Origin: Allantophomopsis cytisporea
Lineage: Eukaryota; Ascomycota; Leotiomycetes; Phacidiales; Phacidiaceae
Direction: 5' to 3'
Assembly: GCA_024752435.1 (NCBI GenBank)
Contig: CP103033.1
Coordinates: 434,001 to 498,000 of the forward strand
DNA: 64,000 nt
Part shown: piece after piece, positions 12,506-24,682 of the stretch
How the letters are laid out: every line of letters starts with the position of its first letter
How positions within the stretch are numbered: the stretch's first letter is position 1
The notes under the pieces: generated by a model
Seen by the model: the letters and a program-made list of their open reading frames with translations, nothing else
Database searches by the model: none
Told to the model about the DNA's origin: nothing
Position numbers and translations under genes: made by a program

Positions 12506-13700
12506 TTATTGAAAACTGTCTCGTCGTACTCTTGAAGAATTCCCTTTCAATGAAAGTCTTCTTCCAACGTTTCCAAAGCACACGCAGCTACAAAATAGAA
12601 CACTCGCAACCCAAGTTCCGTACTCGATGGTTTCAGTGCTTACTAATCCTCCAATGGTTGTTGCGGATGCAAGATGGTCAGTGTCGTTGATGTTGATGTG
12701 TTGGTAGAGAGGGGACGCTGGGGACGGCATGACAGGGCTCACTCCGAGAGCGAAGACGGTGCCGATCAAGGCCACAGTAGCTGAGAGGAGAAACCCGGGT
12801 CTACTGCGATCTACAAGATACCAGAGAACTGGATTGACCAACGCCAATGTTAAGGATACTTGGAGGGTCGATGTCCATGGAAGCTTTCTCTGCAAATTCT
12901 TAGCTTAGAATGGGGAATAATGTAAGGAAAGCAAATAATCTTACAATCGCGAAAGCTATTCCAACGAAGGCTCCAATGCTTCTCACAACAGGATTCCACT
13001 CGGCTCCAAGACTACTTGTCGCCGTCAATTCGTCTTCACTGGCAGCACCGGTGCGCTCAATCCCATTTTCTTCTAGTTTTGAACTTGTGATATCTTCTTC
13101 CCAGAAGCCGTCAATCCACGGCAATAGATTTCCTGACGCTAAGCCTGCTACACCCCACAATATCATGTATTTCCAGTCGTAACTTGGTTTCAGGAGTCCT
13201 TCAACCTGAAATGGAGCCAATTGCCTATCATCGTGAAGGTGTGTAACCAATAGTCCATATCCCATTCCCAATGCGAAGAGAAGAGTACTTCGAAGAGCCA
13301 ATGAGAACACATAGCGTGGTCCCGACGTTCGAGGTACATGTTGAACTGATCGTCGTCTACGTAATGCACCATCCATTCTTCCAGCCAATTGATCTGGATT
13401 TACGTCCAGATTATGGCGTTGTTTGGTCGGTAGAGGAGTCTGAGCCCCAGTGCCATAGGGTGTCGTTGCGCCACCATCAGAGTATATTCCAAAAAGTGTG
13501 GAGGATGTCAGATTCATGATAGACCGAGTGCGAGAAAAAGTACCCGGCGTCTCCGTCCCGCTGAGGTTAGGTTCGAGAGCATTCGAATTTCTCTCTGGTG
13601 CTGGTGAAGGTGTAGAAGAGTTCTCGGGTGTGGCGGAGGTGAAATTGAGCTCAAAAGGACGCCGAGGTATCGGCTTCACAATTGCTGGACCGTCGGACAT
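12506..13700 (-). CDS. INSIG-domain ER membrane protein
   Basis: Insulin-induced-gene homologue; in fungi such proteins (Nsg1/Ins1 type) bind HMG-CoA reductase and tune sterol synthesis in the ER. The exons are 13700-12945 and 12889-12506, joined through a 55-nt intron (donor GTAAGA, acceptor TTGCAG), giving 379 residues. The first about 125 residues are Ser/Thr/Pro-rich and polar. They are followed by several hydrophobic segments: YVFSLALRSTLLFALGMGYG, WKYMILWGVAGLASG with the INSIG-like LLPWIDGFW, VVRSIGAFVGIAFAI, then after the intron KLPWTSTLQVSLTLALVNPVLWYLVDR, and two more C-terminal segments. The tail is basic (SRVRRDSFQ). The partner and sterol sensing are inferred from the family. 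Confidence 0.88.
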
Positions 13701-14644
13701 GTTCGTGAGGAGAAGCTGCGGATTCTATGCTGTATCAATTGCTCGCTGATAATCCTTACGAGGCTCGCTCTAGAAATAACGATGATTATTGAATGGCGAG
13801 TAGCTAAGTTCGAATTGCGTGTATGTGTCAGGCCACCACGACAAAAACAATGCCTTTACACTATATTGTGTTTCTGTTAAGGGTTCCGATCAACTATGTA
13901 AGCAACGCAAGGCTTATATGATGAGATGGTTAAAGATCTCGTAGATCTGTGCAGCTAAGTTCTCAGTAGGAAAAAATAGGCTTGTTGGTCAACAAGTAGC
14001 TAGCTTATACAGTTATGAACAGGCAAACCATATATGAATGACACTGTTTGCTTTTTCTGTTGCTCGAGGGTGTTTTGAACGATACAGGAGTTGAATCGAA
14101 GAGGACGAGGACCAATTGAGGAGAAGAAGTGAGTAGCTGGAGAAGAGAAGGAAGAGGTGGAGGTGCTGAGGGAAGGTACTTGAGGGATGAGGGGAAGTGG
14201 AATCAATATGGCACGTTACTAGATCTCATGTGGTACATGAGAGTGTGTGACATGTGAAAAGAGATGTCTCGCCAAGAGCAGTAGAGCACCAAAAGTAGGA
14301 GCATGACACTCAAACGTTCCCCACAATTCCATAGTCGCATGAGAATCGAATCCACTCAGCAACACAAAAACGCCTTCTCGCCTCTCAGTTGAAGTCACAA
14401 TACGTCAGTAAGGAACGCCAACTGAGAGCTCATGCCATTTATGAAAGTAATCGATCTACTTAGAGCCTTAATGTTTTCCTGTACGAGATATGCACATTCT
14501 ACACCCCTCAGGATGAATTAAGAAACATCGCGCAGGCATGCTAATAGTCTTACAGCCCACATACGAGATATTCATTCTTATTACTGCCATAAAGTTCATT
14601 GTATGGGTATCTGTCTTCTTTTATTTCTTCCAACTTCGCCGTTT
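13701..14644. other. Promoter of the INSIG-like gene and 3' flank of the Mak11-like gene
   Basis: I see no gene in this 944-base stretch. It contains purine-rich blocks (14095-14180, GAGGA repeats) that probably belong to the upstream region of the INSIG-like gene. Open frames here are short and repetitive. Confidence 0.45.
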
Positions 14645-16129
14645 TCATTCACTATCACTGCTACTATCATCCTCGTCTTCCTCTTCGTCCGCTTTGTCTT
14701 CTTCAAATTCCTCTTCCACATCTACAGCTCCATTAGGTCTGTCCAGCATAACAAAAGCTTCAAGGCAAGTGATTCTGTTCCCTGTCTCATAAGTTCCGAT
14801 CAAAGTGCCGACTTGAGAGACCTTTGAAGAGCTCTGAAGATCAGCCGCCGACACCTTCCATAATCGCACTGACCCATCACTGCTTCCTCCAACAATCAGA
14901 AGCCCATCATCAAGTCGCAAGACACTGAAGTCTTTGATGCGGCTTGTAACGCCACTATCTTGACCACCAAGTTGCGCAATTAGCTTAGCAGATGAAAGGG
15001 ATCCATCTTTGACCTCCTTGCCTTTCTCCGCAACAGACGCAATAAGGTCTTCCTTGCTTGTAGAGTAGAACAATATACGCCCATCCTCCGTACTTATGGC
15101 CATAACTGATGTTTCTGCCTTGTCTTGAACCTTGATATACTCCAACTGGTGAATCTTTGTCTTTCGATCGGGTACAACCTTGCACCTTGCCTTGCAGTTC
15201 ATACCATAGACGAGTACACCTCTTTCAAATACCACGCAAAACTCCTCGCGGTCTTTTTCCTTGTCCGAACTTCCATCCTCTGCCCATCCATCAGACTCTC
15301 CCCAAGCGACACGCCTCCCTTCCCCGGTACCATGCCTTCCCTCCCCAACCTCGGAGAGCACGTCCCTGCCAAAGTTCAATACGCCAGCTTTCTTACCAGT
15401 AACCAAATTCCAGAGTCGCATGCACTTTTCTCCCTTCCCAACACTGATCATAAGCTTCAAGCTATGGTGTACGGCAAAATGATTGACACCACTAGGTGCT
15501 CCTCCCGTTGGCGCAGTATCACCACTAGGTCTACCCTCGGCTTTCGGAATTGGCGCCTTGATTGTAGAGATCAGACTCCAATCCCTGGTCCTAGTTACAG
15601 CAATTGTGGAGTCTTCGGCCGAGCTGAGGAGCTTGCTTCTAGTGGGGAAATGAAGGGCCGTGACAGAGGACGAGTGGTGCATCAGACTGCCCAATTCGCG
15701 GTTCTGTGGGTTTTCGACTACAGCTCGAGAGCTCAAAGATGGTATGATAGGTTTGTTGATCTTCTTTGGAGGGTGTGCGGAGAGATGATAGAGGTTGATG
15801 CGCTCATCAGTGCTTCCAGATGCGAGGATGATCTTTTGAGTTTGTCCTGGTACTGGCGCCGACGGTGGGGAAAGGGCAAGTGTTCGAATAGCGGAGGTAT
15901 GAGCATTGAAGAGAAATGTGTCTGCGAAGTCGACTTCAGAATTTTGGGAAATGGAAGCAGTAATTCCGTGAAGGACTCGATCGTATGAGCCTGCCACTAT
16001 TTGTATTGTTGCTGCTGGTTTTGCAGCTGCCGGTCTAGACGATGTGTCTGCCTTGACCTTTTTGTTTGCAGCGGCACTAAGATTCTGAGTGCTCGAGGCA
16101 CTATTGATGGTGCGCTTTCTTTTCGCCAT
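14645..16129 (-). CDS. mak11: Mak11-like WD40 ribosome-biogenesis protein (PAK-inhibitor family)
   Basis: Single-exon WD40 protein related to yeast Mak11 and human PAK1IP1, which work in 60S subunit maturation in the nucleolus. Starting at MAKRKRTINSASS it is 494 residues. The N-terminus is a basic nuclear/nucleolar signal (KRKR, NKKVKA). WD-type blades follow: ASGSTDERINLYHL, HHSSSVTALHFP, LLSSAEDSTIAV, HHSLKLMISVGKGEKCMRLWNLVTGKKAG and VGGSSDGSVRLWKV. The C-terminus is strongly acidic (DVEEEFEEDKADEEEDEDD). The frame stays open upstream to an ATG at 16417, which would add 96 residues; I prefer 16129 because the KRKR start fits the family and the upstream residues look like a translated leader. 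It lies head-to-tail with the INSIG-like gene. Confidence 0.9.
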   Translation of the reverse strand: MAKRKRTINSASSTQNLSAAANKKVKADTSSRPAAAKPAATIQIVAGSYDRVLHGITASISQNSEVDFADTFLFNAHTSAIRTLALSPPSAPVPGQTQKIILASGSTDERINLYHLSAHPPKKINKPIIPSLSSRAVVENPQNRELGSLMHHSSSVTALHFPTRSKLLSSAEDSTIAVTRTRDWSLISTIKAPIPKAEGRPSGDTAPTGGAPSGVNHFAVHHSLKLMISVGKGEKCMRLWNLVTGKKAGVLNFGRDVLSEVGEGRHGTGEGRRVAWGESDGWAEDGSSDKEKDREEFCVVFERGVLVYGMNCKARCKVVPDRKTKIHQLEYIKVQDKAETSVMAISTEDGRILFYSTSKEDLIASVAEKGKEVKDGSLSSAKLIAQLGGQDSGVTSRIKDFSVLRLDDGLLIVGGSSDGSVRLWKVSAADLQSSSKVSQVGTLIGTYETGNRITCLEAFVMLDRPNGAVDVEEEFEEDKADEEEDEDDSSSDSE

Positions 16130-18191
16130 TTTTGTGATATGGTTAATTGTTGTAAAAGAAGTTAAGGGATTGTCAATCTTATCATGGAATTTTTTGGTCT
16201 TGAGACGATGAAAATATCTTGAATCCTGAGGCAGAAATATATCATAAATTTGAGCCAATCGGGTTCTTCCCATGCTCAGATCAAATTTACAACTCATCGA
16301 AGACATTTCTGGTGCTTTTCTGCTCTCAATTATCTTGCTAACTAAATTCGTACAATTTAGTACTTCATAAATATTGGTCGTTGAAAATGGTCGCAGCGCG
16401 AGTTCAAAGTTGGACAATCTATATAGGCATAAATTGGCTTGATTTGCTCGGTATTAATTTATAAATGATCTCAGCCGTAAAACAAACTATCGTATGTATG
16501 TAAAAATTAGAAGCATTTAGCGGAACTCCATTCTGGTTTTTAAGTCGAATATCTAACTCTATTATACTACCTATGTATATCAACATAATACCCACCGAAT
16601 GTTTGTTCATTTCATACATATGTATATACTTATATGTACGCCCTACGTAGGTATAGTTGATATCAAAGGCTAAGAGATTAACCAAGATACTCCCTATATT
16701 TCATTCTATAGGTTCTTTATACTCACGAAAATATATTTTAATAAACCTCAAGCGCCTCCTAAAGCTAGTTTATCTTTTTTTAATACTGTATAATAGTTAA
16801 TTAGACTTAGCTTCTTACATCAGATGCTTGCTGATTCGAAGTCGGGGTACTTTTTGCTATAGGAATCTCGAGGCCTTCTAATAGTAATGAGTAATCTACG
16901 TGCATTGCTATATCTTCCTTAAGAAAAAGAAGTTCTGGAGAGAGAAAATATTAGTAATCTAATCGGGTTAGAAAAATGTTTTGCCTATGGTAGTCTTAAC
17001 AGAGAAGGTACACCTATGTCTTCTAACCTTTATAAACGTATGTCTATAAACTCCAGATTCTCTTACTACCAATTTCAGTCTCGACTATAGCATATATCTT
17101 ATTTTCAACTCTTTTATAAATAAAAAAGCTATATCAATATATATTCCAAAACATAATCGGTATACTTTGAAGCCGGGTAATATCTTTGTATTTACTAGGA
17201 CGTTATCTTAATACTGCGGATCAATGATATAAATCCTGTTATCATTCCGAGCGAAGAAAATGCAAGTAAGTATTAATAAAGATAACATACTTATGTGATA
17301 AGGTAAGGTAAAGAAGTTATCTTGAGAAATATCAGAAAATGTACGTACATACTGCGTAGTTACCTACCTACCTACTACGTATGTACATATGTATGCCGCG
17401 GTGGGGTCCCCACCAGATGCTCTACCTTAATCCTTTCTAGCTTTCAGTCTAGCTACGTGATTGTGTAGTTGGTCTTGGTCTTGGTCCACTGATACACGGA
17501 GGATCCAACAAGTGTCCTCCCTCTCTAGAATAGGTTGTAAATATGTAGTTTTATTCTCTCTTCCTTATCTACCTTAGGTACGGTGCCTAGGTATGGATCA
17601 GTACCCTAAGTACGTCCTCTTGAATAGGTATATATCTTCTCCCTCCTCCCACTCGTGTGGTATTATTATCGCCCTCTTGAGATTGTATACTTGAGCTGAT
17701 CTCTGCCTAACTCTGATGCTGCGTTATTCGACACTGCAAACAGTGACATGAATATCACACACATAACATCTTTATCAAATAACCCAGAGAATAGGCTGTG
17801 AATATCGCAAAACACACCCCTATATGAGAAAATCCGATTGAATGACCTCAAAGTATATTCATGATAAATGTAGCTGCAATTCACCTAATGACTGAAAAGT
17901 GAAGACGAAAATAAAAAATCACCAAAGAGAATCATGACGATTGCTTCCACCAAAAGTCAACTGGCGTCGCTTAATCCCTCTCTCGAGCTCTGTACGGAAG
18001 CCGCCCCAAACCATCAGGATTTGCAGTCGCGATCTGAAGAGCAGCCCAGCAAAGATATCAATCTGCCAGCTCAACAACATCCAAAGCATCACTTCTGAGC
18101 GATTCAATCAATCCCTACGCATCTATTAAGACTTGGGCACTCATTCGTTTCGTGAAAAACGGATGTCTGCTCCCGTTGCACCACTCATGAA
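16130..18191. other. AT-rich gene-free region between mak11-like and eaf1 genes
   Basis: This two-kilobase spacer contains no intact gene. Bases from about 16420 to 17340 are visibly more AT-rich than the flanks, and part of this looks like a decayed retroelement (separate entry). At 17345-17400 and 17565-17600 there are runs of TACCTA/TACGTA words. The right end should include the eaf1 promoter. Confidence 0.5.
16780..17215 (-). mobile_element. Probable decayed Ty1/copia-type retroelement fragment
   Basis: Read on the minus strand, frame fragments with stops and frameshifts resemble the stretch between integrase and reverse transcriptase of copia elements. Near 17200-17100 there is a piece reading LPGFKVYRLCFG. 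About 17080-17050 reads EIGSKRIWSL, and about 16950-16860 reads SPELLFLKEDIA then LLLEGLEIPIAK. The order matches the usual sequence: the KVYG/CRAY block, the GYLVGY..IWRIW block, then the FYSP..L..E(D) linker. The sequence is AT-rich with many TA steps, as expected after repeat-induced point mutation. No terminal repeats or intact domain were found. This is pattern recognition by eye and could be chance. Confidence 0.4.
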
Positions 18192-21100
18192 ATGAGTCAC
18201 AATTCAGATCGTGCCAGCCGCCTCACATCACGACGTCAACAAGCTGAGTACGTGTTCATTAAATGCTCCTCAATTCTGCGATCAAACCCATTATACTTAC
18301 AGGTATTGTTTGTCTTGAATAGATCCATCATAAAGTCGCGAAAGAGAAGGTTGGGCGAGCTCTTCACGGTCGCAGAACGCGGAATTCCAAATTCACATGC
18401 GCATGCCCTACCAACGCCTCGAAATCGATATTTGGATGATAATGATCTGCTCAAGTAAGATTCCCCATCATATGCGAGCAATTTTATAATTATTACACAA
18501 GTATTGCACTTTCTGGATTGAATATATTGACTCGCGTTTGTAGGGGCAAGGCTTTCGATCTCAGCGTGATTCCAGCGCCGAGGCGACAACTACGTTCCGA
18601 CTCAGCAAAACGCGTTTCCACCGATGCGAAGAAGTCGACAACACCCAGCAAAAATGCCTCCGATCATCTTAATGGCATTCTTGATAGCATAACAGTTGTG
18701 GCACCGCAACGAAAAAACCCTATGAACTCATCGCATGATGCTTCGAAAGTCAACGGTGAAAGTAGTCTTGAAAATGGAGCGAGCTCTCCATCTAGACCGC
18801 ATGGGAAGCCTTCAACATTGGTACAGCACGATGTAAATGATGCTCTTCAACGAGGTCAATCTACTGGGGACTCCGTCGACGAAAAGACCCTTAAATCCTC
18901 ACGTGGTCCTCAATCAGAGGCTGACGTTCAACGCTCGCAACGATTGGAAGCACCTATTGAAATATCATGCCTGGCCACCATACTGACCGTCGATATTCTG
19001 GAGCGTGAGCGCATACGAAACCATGTCGAAAGCCAGCCAGGTAGTCCCGGAGTAGATCCACAAAAAACAGAAGGTCCAAATGATCAAACACCTCAACCGC
19101 ATCACAAGGCAGCTACGGTTCATCTTCCACCGAAGGAAGTTCAAGAGCGACATGTACGTGAAGTTGATCGTGGGCTAGCCAGAGAAGCATTGCGAGAGCA
19201 GAAGGAAGATGCAGCTGCGGAGGCTTTGTCGATCGAACCACCGAAATTCGACTTTCCCAGAGTCACTGAACCAGTTTCTTCGCCTGGATCTACGATAGCA
19301 CAGTCAATAAATACACCTGCTGTTCATGATACTTCTACCGATACCAGTCCGGACAATGAATCATCGCAGTTCAGTGCCGAAACACTTGAAAAGGCAGAAA
19401 GTGGCCAGACACCAACTGATACCCTGGTTGATATTGGAAAGGATCAGGAAGATGATGCACGACGGTCAAAAGTTGCAAAGCATTTTCATGGCGATAATCC
19501 AGGCTCAAGTCCTGTTATTGAAGATGTTGATGCTCAGGTGCGATCGGAAATCGAATTAGCTGCTGCGGCCTCCGGAGTAGCCAAGCAAGTGGAGCATCCG
19601 ATTGCTCCAACCCCAAGAGACGGCAAAGGCGCGGAAGGCTCATCTTGTATGGGATCTGCAATAGTCAGAGATTCGACGGAAGATGAAGACGATGAAGTTA
19701 TTGGTGTACCGACACCAGAAGATGCGCAGACTTCTTTTCATGAACTGCCTCAGAGTATGCTTGAGCTTGATTCTTCCGGCAAAATGGATATTAAGACTGC
19801 CGATCACCCCGAACCAAAATTACCAGACGAAACTACTGTGTCGGATGGCAATATTTTACAAGGTGAAAAGCAGGAGACTAACCCAAGCCTTGGGGGGCCT
19901 CATCGAACGCCTTCACACATAGCAGGGCCTGTACTTGAGAGAATGACAACACGGGTATCATCTGGAGCAATTCGCCATAAATCCGTTTCAGAGATATTGG
20001 GAGAAATTCCAAAGCCAAACACTTCACCTTCAGAAAGACAGCCCACGAGCAAAGCTTCGGCAGATTTGGAGTCAGGTACAGAATCAAGATCAGCAACCCG
20101 TTCTACAACCCCACAATCGCCACGGATGCGAAGTCTTGTAGAGCGCGCTAAAGAAAAGGAGCGCAGCAAACTTTCCACCGTTGTTTTCGCAAAACAGCAA
20201 CAGAAAGGCCAAAGTGATGCACTGACCCTGCAAGCAAATGGAAGCCGTCCAAAGGAAAGCAAAACTGATGACTACATGATAACAATGTTCATTCGTGATG
20301 CTACTAGGGCTGCTAAGAGTATCCCTGACTTGTCACAACTCCTACAATCCGCACGAAAAACCCTCACCACATCTAATTCTTATGTGCCGATCCTAGAGAG
20401 TCAGGCGTGCAAAGTTTTAGAAAGAATTACTCAACTGCAGACTCAGAATCGATGGTCTTTAAGACAGCCGAAGCGCTCCGTTGAACCAAACAGACCGACA
20501 ACACACTGGGATGTAATGCTCAAAGAGATGAAGTGGATGCGGACCGACTTCAGAGAAGAAAGAAAGTGGAAGATGGCGGTGGCTAGTAATCTTGCTCATG
20601 CTTGTGCTGAGTGGTTCGAAGCCGATGAGGATGATAGAAGGCTGCTGCAGGTTAATGCGAAATCGCCGCCCATCGATGTTGCAGCGGATCTGAATGGGGA
20701 TGTCGAAATGACCGAGGACGTCCCAGAACTGAGTACATCTGGGGACAATGATTCACCACCAGATGCTTTCGAAGAGGAGCCGCAAGTCAGCTTCCTTGAC
20801 ACTGTAGCACCTACTGCTATCTTCGCTTTACCTGATGAGGACGTCGTGTTTGGTCTACGTAGATCACCTGCAACGGATAAGTTGCTACATGAATTGCCAC
20901 TGTATGGAGCCTTCCTTCAAGTACCCTCTTCAGAGCTGCCTACTTCTAAGGTCTCGCCGGATAGTCATTGGAGACTGCCTGCTCTACCTCTCAGCAAATA
21001 TGTTCAAGGTAGGATGGAGATATTCGAGAGTGGCCCACCGAAGAAGAAAAGCCGCTACGATTATGAAGATGAGGACGAAGATGATGTCGTTGTATTTGGA

Positions 21101-23216
21101 TCTCAGATTCCTCATCATCCTAAACTGGAACCAGAACAGACAGATGTGGCACTTTTCAATCCCGAAAACAAACACATTAGAGACCGGATCCATGCAGGTC
21201 ACCAGTTTCGTCCTCCTTCCGAATTCCCTATGCCTTTGCAGAGTTTCTTTGAGTCTCGACATTCGTCTCAATGGACTTGGGCTGAGGATGATGAACTGAA
21301 GAGTTTGGTCAGAGAATACTCTTACAATTGGTCGCTCATAGCAAGCATTTTGCAGAGTAAATCATTATTCTCTTCCGGGGCTGAACGCCGAACACCTTGG
21401 GAGTGTTTCGAACGCTGGATTCATCTTGAAGGCCTTCCAGCTGACATGCAGAAAACACAGTATTTCCGAGCCTACAACAATCGACTGGAAGCTGCACAAA
21501 GGAACGTACAAGCGCAGGCAGCACAAGCACCTCCACCACAGCCGAATGCACCACCTGGACAATTTGTTGTTGCGCGCAGAAAGACCACAACTAGCGTGCG
21601 TGTTGAGCGCCGTAGGAACCAGAAGCATCTCACTTTGGTTGATGCCATGAGAAAACTTGCCAAGAAGAGAGAAACTAGTCTACAAAAGGCTCAGCATGCT
21701 GCCCAGCTGGCTGCTATGCGCTCAAAAGCAAATGAGGCTCCTGCAAACCGCCCGACTCTTCATACCCCACAGTACTTCAGTAAGGTTAAGCATGAACGTG
21801 ATGTACAGTACCAAGAGCGTGTAGCGCAGATGCAAATGCGGCAGGAGCAGGCTCGAAGAGTAAGTGCCAAATCTAAAGAAATACTCGATGACAAAGACTA
21901 ACTTTGAGAAGGCTGCCATAGCGCAGCGTGCAGCCCAGCTTAATCCTCAACAGCAGCAACAGGGTCGACCTGGAAATCCCAACGGCACCAATCTACCTCC
22001 TGGTACACCTGTCCCGAACCAAAATCAGCTTGCTGTTCCCGGCCAAAATAGATCGCATCCACCTATGCAACCCCTGCCAAATGGTATGGGAGCTCAAGGA
22101 CCTATACCTAATGGATATGGTGGTATGCCCCATATGGGAATCAAGGGAATGCCTCAAGCTCCAATGCAAGGAATGCCTGGTCAAGGACGCTTACCCCAGC
22201 CAAATCCAACCCCGGATTTGCGAATGGTGCAACAAAATGCCCAGCATATCGCGGAACAACAGCGGAGGGTGGCCAGTTTACAGGCAATGCAGCACCCACC
22301 TCTGCATGCAGGTACTGGTCCACAGGGTTCGCAAATCCACAACTCCCCTCCTAACATGCGTGGTAATCCAAATCCTATTGGGCAGCAATTTATGCAGGGA
22401 AATCCAGCCATGATGCAAGCCTTCAACGCATCCAATGGTAACGGGAACGCTACACCACCGGCAAATGGTACTACTGTAGGCCCAGCTGCCTCTCCACGCA
22501 TTAACCACCCAGGATCCGCGCAGCCTATGGCAAACCTCTCGCCGCAGAACCAAATACGCGGCATTGAAGACAATCTTCGTTCAAGATATCCTGGGTTATC
22601 AGCTGATACGATCAGAAAAATGGCTCAAGATGCGTATAGCAAGAATGTGTTACAGCACAGACAGCAGCTGTCCCAGTCAGCAATGCATGCTGCGGCAGGT
22701 GTCAGCAGTAATCCAGCGGCCCCTCCACCTCCAGGGAGTAGTGGTCCTCCAAATACCGGGAACGGGAATGGGATAAACCCTACGAGCGCAGCGAACATGG
22801 CTGGTAGTGGCATGTCAAACTCTCCACAGATGTATGCTCAAATGTTAAGAGCGCAGCAAGAGCGTCAACAACAGGCAGCTGCACGTGGCAACAGTGCTAC
22901 ACCAGGACCAGCTACTGGATCAGGGTCTGTCCAAAACCCTCATGGCCAGACACCACAGGTAGCAGCTCAACGCCCACAAACTCCTCAAACCCAGACTCAG
23001 GGTCAGAACCAGACTCCGAATCAAGGTCAGGCCCAACCACAGGCACAACCACAACCGCTGCAGCCACCGATGTCACAACAGGGCCAAACACCAACACAAA
23101 CGCCTACACAGCCGAGACCCCAGCAAGTACCGCAGACGCCTGTGCAGAGCCAAACCCAGAGGGAAGGCCAAAGTCAGAACGGGAGTCAGACGCAGGGACA
23201 GCAGGCCAGCAAATGA
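18192..23216 (+). CDS. eaf1: Chromatin modification-related protein Eaf1 (Vid21)
   Basis: Platform subunit of the NuA4 histone acetyltransferase complex. The exons I read are 18192-18247, 18323-18454, 18544-21859 and 21909-23216 (1603 residues); phases agree at all three junctions. The first intron is open in frame, so it could be missed, but splicing it yields the family-like QQAESIIKSRKRRLGELFTV. A long polar, low-complexity region follows. The HSA domain lies at about 705-765 (THWDVMLKEMKWMRTDF, ACAEWF). The Myb/SANT domain is at about 968-1030 (WTWAEDDELKSLV, YNWSLIASIL, TPWECFERWI). The last 430 residues are Gln/Pro/Asn-rich, as in other fungal Eaf1 proteins. The last intron (49 nt) has two possible acceptors, TTTGAG used here and ACAAAG; the nearer one would leave an intron of only about 37 nt. 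N-terminal exon assignment is the weakest part. Confidence 0.92.
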
Positions 23217-23563
23217 GTGATGAATAGTTGATGTTGTTATCGAGCTATCTATGTATTGGAACTATCAAACTCCACATTCATTAACACAGTCAGTAGAGCT
23301 TACGTGCTATCTGGCGCTCTTAATAATCTATGTATGTGATTGATTGCAAACCGTCTTCAATTCAATGGTGTAGTGCAATATTGCAATAAAATTTTTGTAA
23401 ATATGGTAGCTATAAGCTGCTAGAACTAACACTGATGCCTTAGGCATGAATGAATACAATAGTGGAAACATGAAATGATGTCGCCGCTGGATTCTGCATT
23501 GCTGCATCACCGATAATTAAAATAGAAACAATCAAGGTTTCTTGACAGCACACAAAACTCATA
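23217..23563. other. Short spacer between eaf1 and spp2
   Basis: AT-rich 347-base tandem spacer. It should hold the eaf1 3' end (AATAAA-like AT-rich text near 23380-23400) and the spp2 promoter. I see no gene. Confidence 0.5.
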
Positions 23564-24682
23564 ATGTCACCCGGCCTGGAATCTTCTTCTCAGCAACCCA
23601 AAATTGCCATGAAGGGTTTCTCATTTTCTACAAAGCCGAAAAGTACACAACCCGCAAAAGCTACAACGCCGACAACGTTAGGCAAACGACCACACGCCGC
23701 CCTCCATAACGATAGCGAGTCCGACGATGATGATCCTCCTATCACACATGAAGCCGTCACTGGTTTCGATATCAGTGAAGGGGGCGCCTTAAGGAAGAAT
23801 GTGAAGGATGAGCGAGCGCCGTTGGTGATCCCGAAAATGAGGAATCGAGATTGGAGAGAGGAGATGCGCAGAAAGCAGGGACGGCCAGGGAAAAATTTGC
23901 TGCCTAAAGAAGTGCAAGCTGAGATGAATGCTAAGGCAAGAGGTCGTCTGGGCCTGGAAGGTGGTGATGTGGTCAACGATGCGTCTAGTGAACCTCAGTG
24001 GGGCTTGACTATCATGAAACGTCGTACCGAAGGCGAGGGCAGCGGAGAAACCTTCACAGAGGATGTGTCAGCGACTCTAGAAGGTGTGCAAGTACAAGAA
24101 GTTGCTCCGGCAGAATCTACAAGGGAGAAGACGGATGATGAGAAGGCACTCGAGGCCCTACTTGGTGTAAGCTCTGAAAAGAAGGGGCCTGATCTTGTCA
24201 TTACCGCTCAAGCAGATGAAATAGACGAACGCTACTCTGGTGGCAACGATGAAGAAGATGCATACAGACGTGCCATAAAAGCTGCTCCTGATGTCAGCAC
24301 CCTTGACGACTACGAGCGCATGCCAGTTGAGGAGTTCGGAGCTGCTCTATTGCGAGGTATGGGTTGGAAGGAAGGAAAGGAGAAAGAGCGCCCAAAGGAG
24401 GTTAAGAGAAGACAAAATTTACTAGGACTTGGAGCAAAGGAACTTAAGGACGCAGAAGAATTGGGGGCTTGGGTTCAGAAAAGCGATACAAAGAGATTGA
24501 AGAGCGGTGGATCTTCGAGTGGCTCAAGAGGGTATGAAAGGAGACCAAAGCCCAGTGAATTCAAGAGTAACAGAGACCGGGAACGGGATCACAGGGACGA
24601 ACGGAACGGAGGTAGCTATAGAAGGGACAGAGACAGCGATAGAGATCGCAATTATCAAAGGGACAGGGATAGAAGGCGTTAG
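23564..24682 (+). CDS. spp2: Pre-mRNA-splicing factor Spp2
   Basis: Cofactor of the DEAH helicase Prp2, needed for catalytic activation of the spliceosome. Uninterrupted frame of 372 residues starting MSPGLESSSQQPK. Features in order: KGFSFSTKPK near the N-terminus, an acidic patch (NDSESDDDD), a central charged segment (PKMRNRDWREEMRRK), WGLTIMKRR, and the conserved G-patch-like block YERMPVEEFGAALLRGMGW at about 250-270, which is the Prp2-binding signature. The C-terminus is a highly charged RDRD/RDRER tail. An earlier in-frame start is unlikely because a Met (MKGFSFS) lies 16 residues in and the upstream sequence is AT-rich. It converges on LSm5 with only 233 bases between stops. Confidence 0.93.
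   Translation: MSPGLESSSQQPKIAMKGFSFSTKPKSTQPAKATTPTTLGKRPHAALHNDSESDDDDPPITHEAVTGFDISEGGALRKNVKDERAPLVIPKMRNRDWREEMRRKQGRPGKNLLPKEVQAEMNAKARGRLGLEGGDVVNDASSEPQWGLTIMKRRTEGEGSGETFTEDVSATLEGVQVQEVAPAESTREKTDDEKALEALLGVSSEKKGPDLVITAQADEIDERYSGGNDEEDAYRRAIKAAPDVSTLDDYERMPVEEFGAALLRGMGWKEGKEKERPKEVKRRQNLLGLGAKELKDAEELGAWVQKSDTKRLKSGGSSSGSRGYERRPKPSEFKSNRDRERDHRDERNGGSYRRDRDSDRDRNYQRDRDRRR

Noticed and set aside
15125..15988. 287-codon open frame on the + strand opposite the Mak11-like gene
   Set aside because: The minus strand encodes clear WD40 repeats here; the + frame has no domain and no splice partners.
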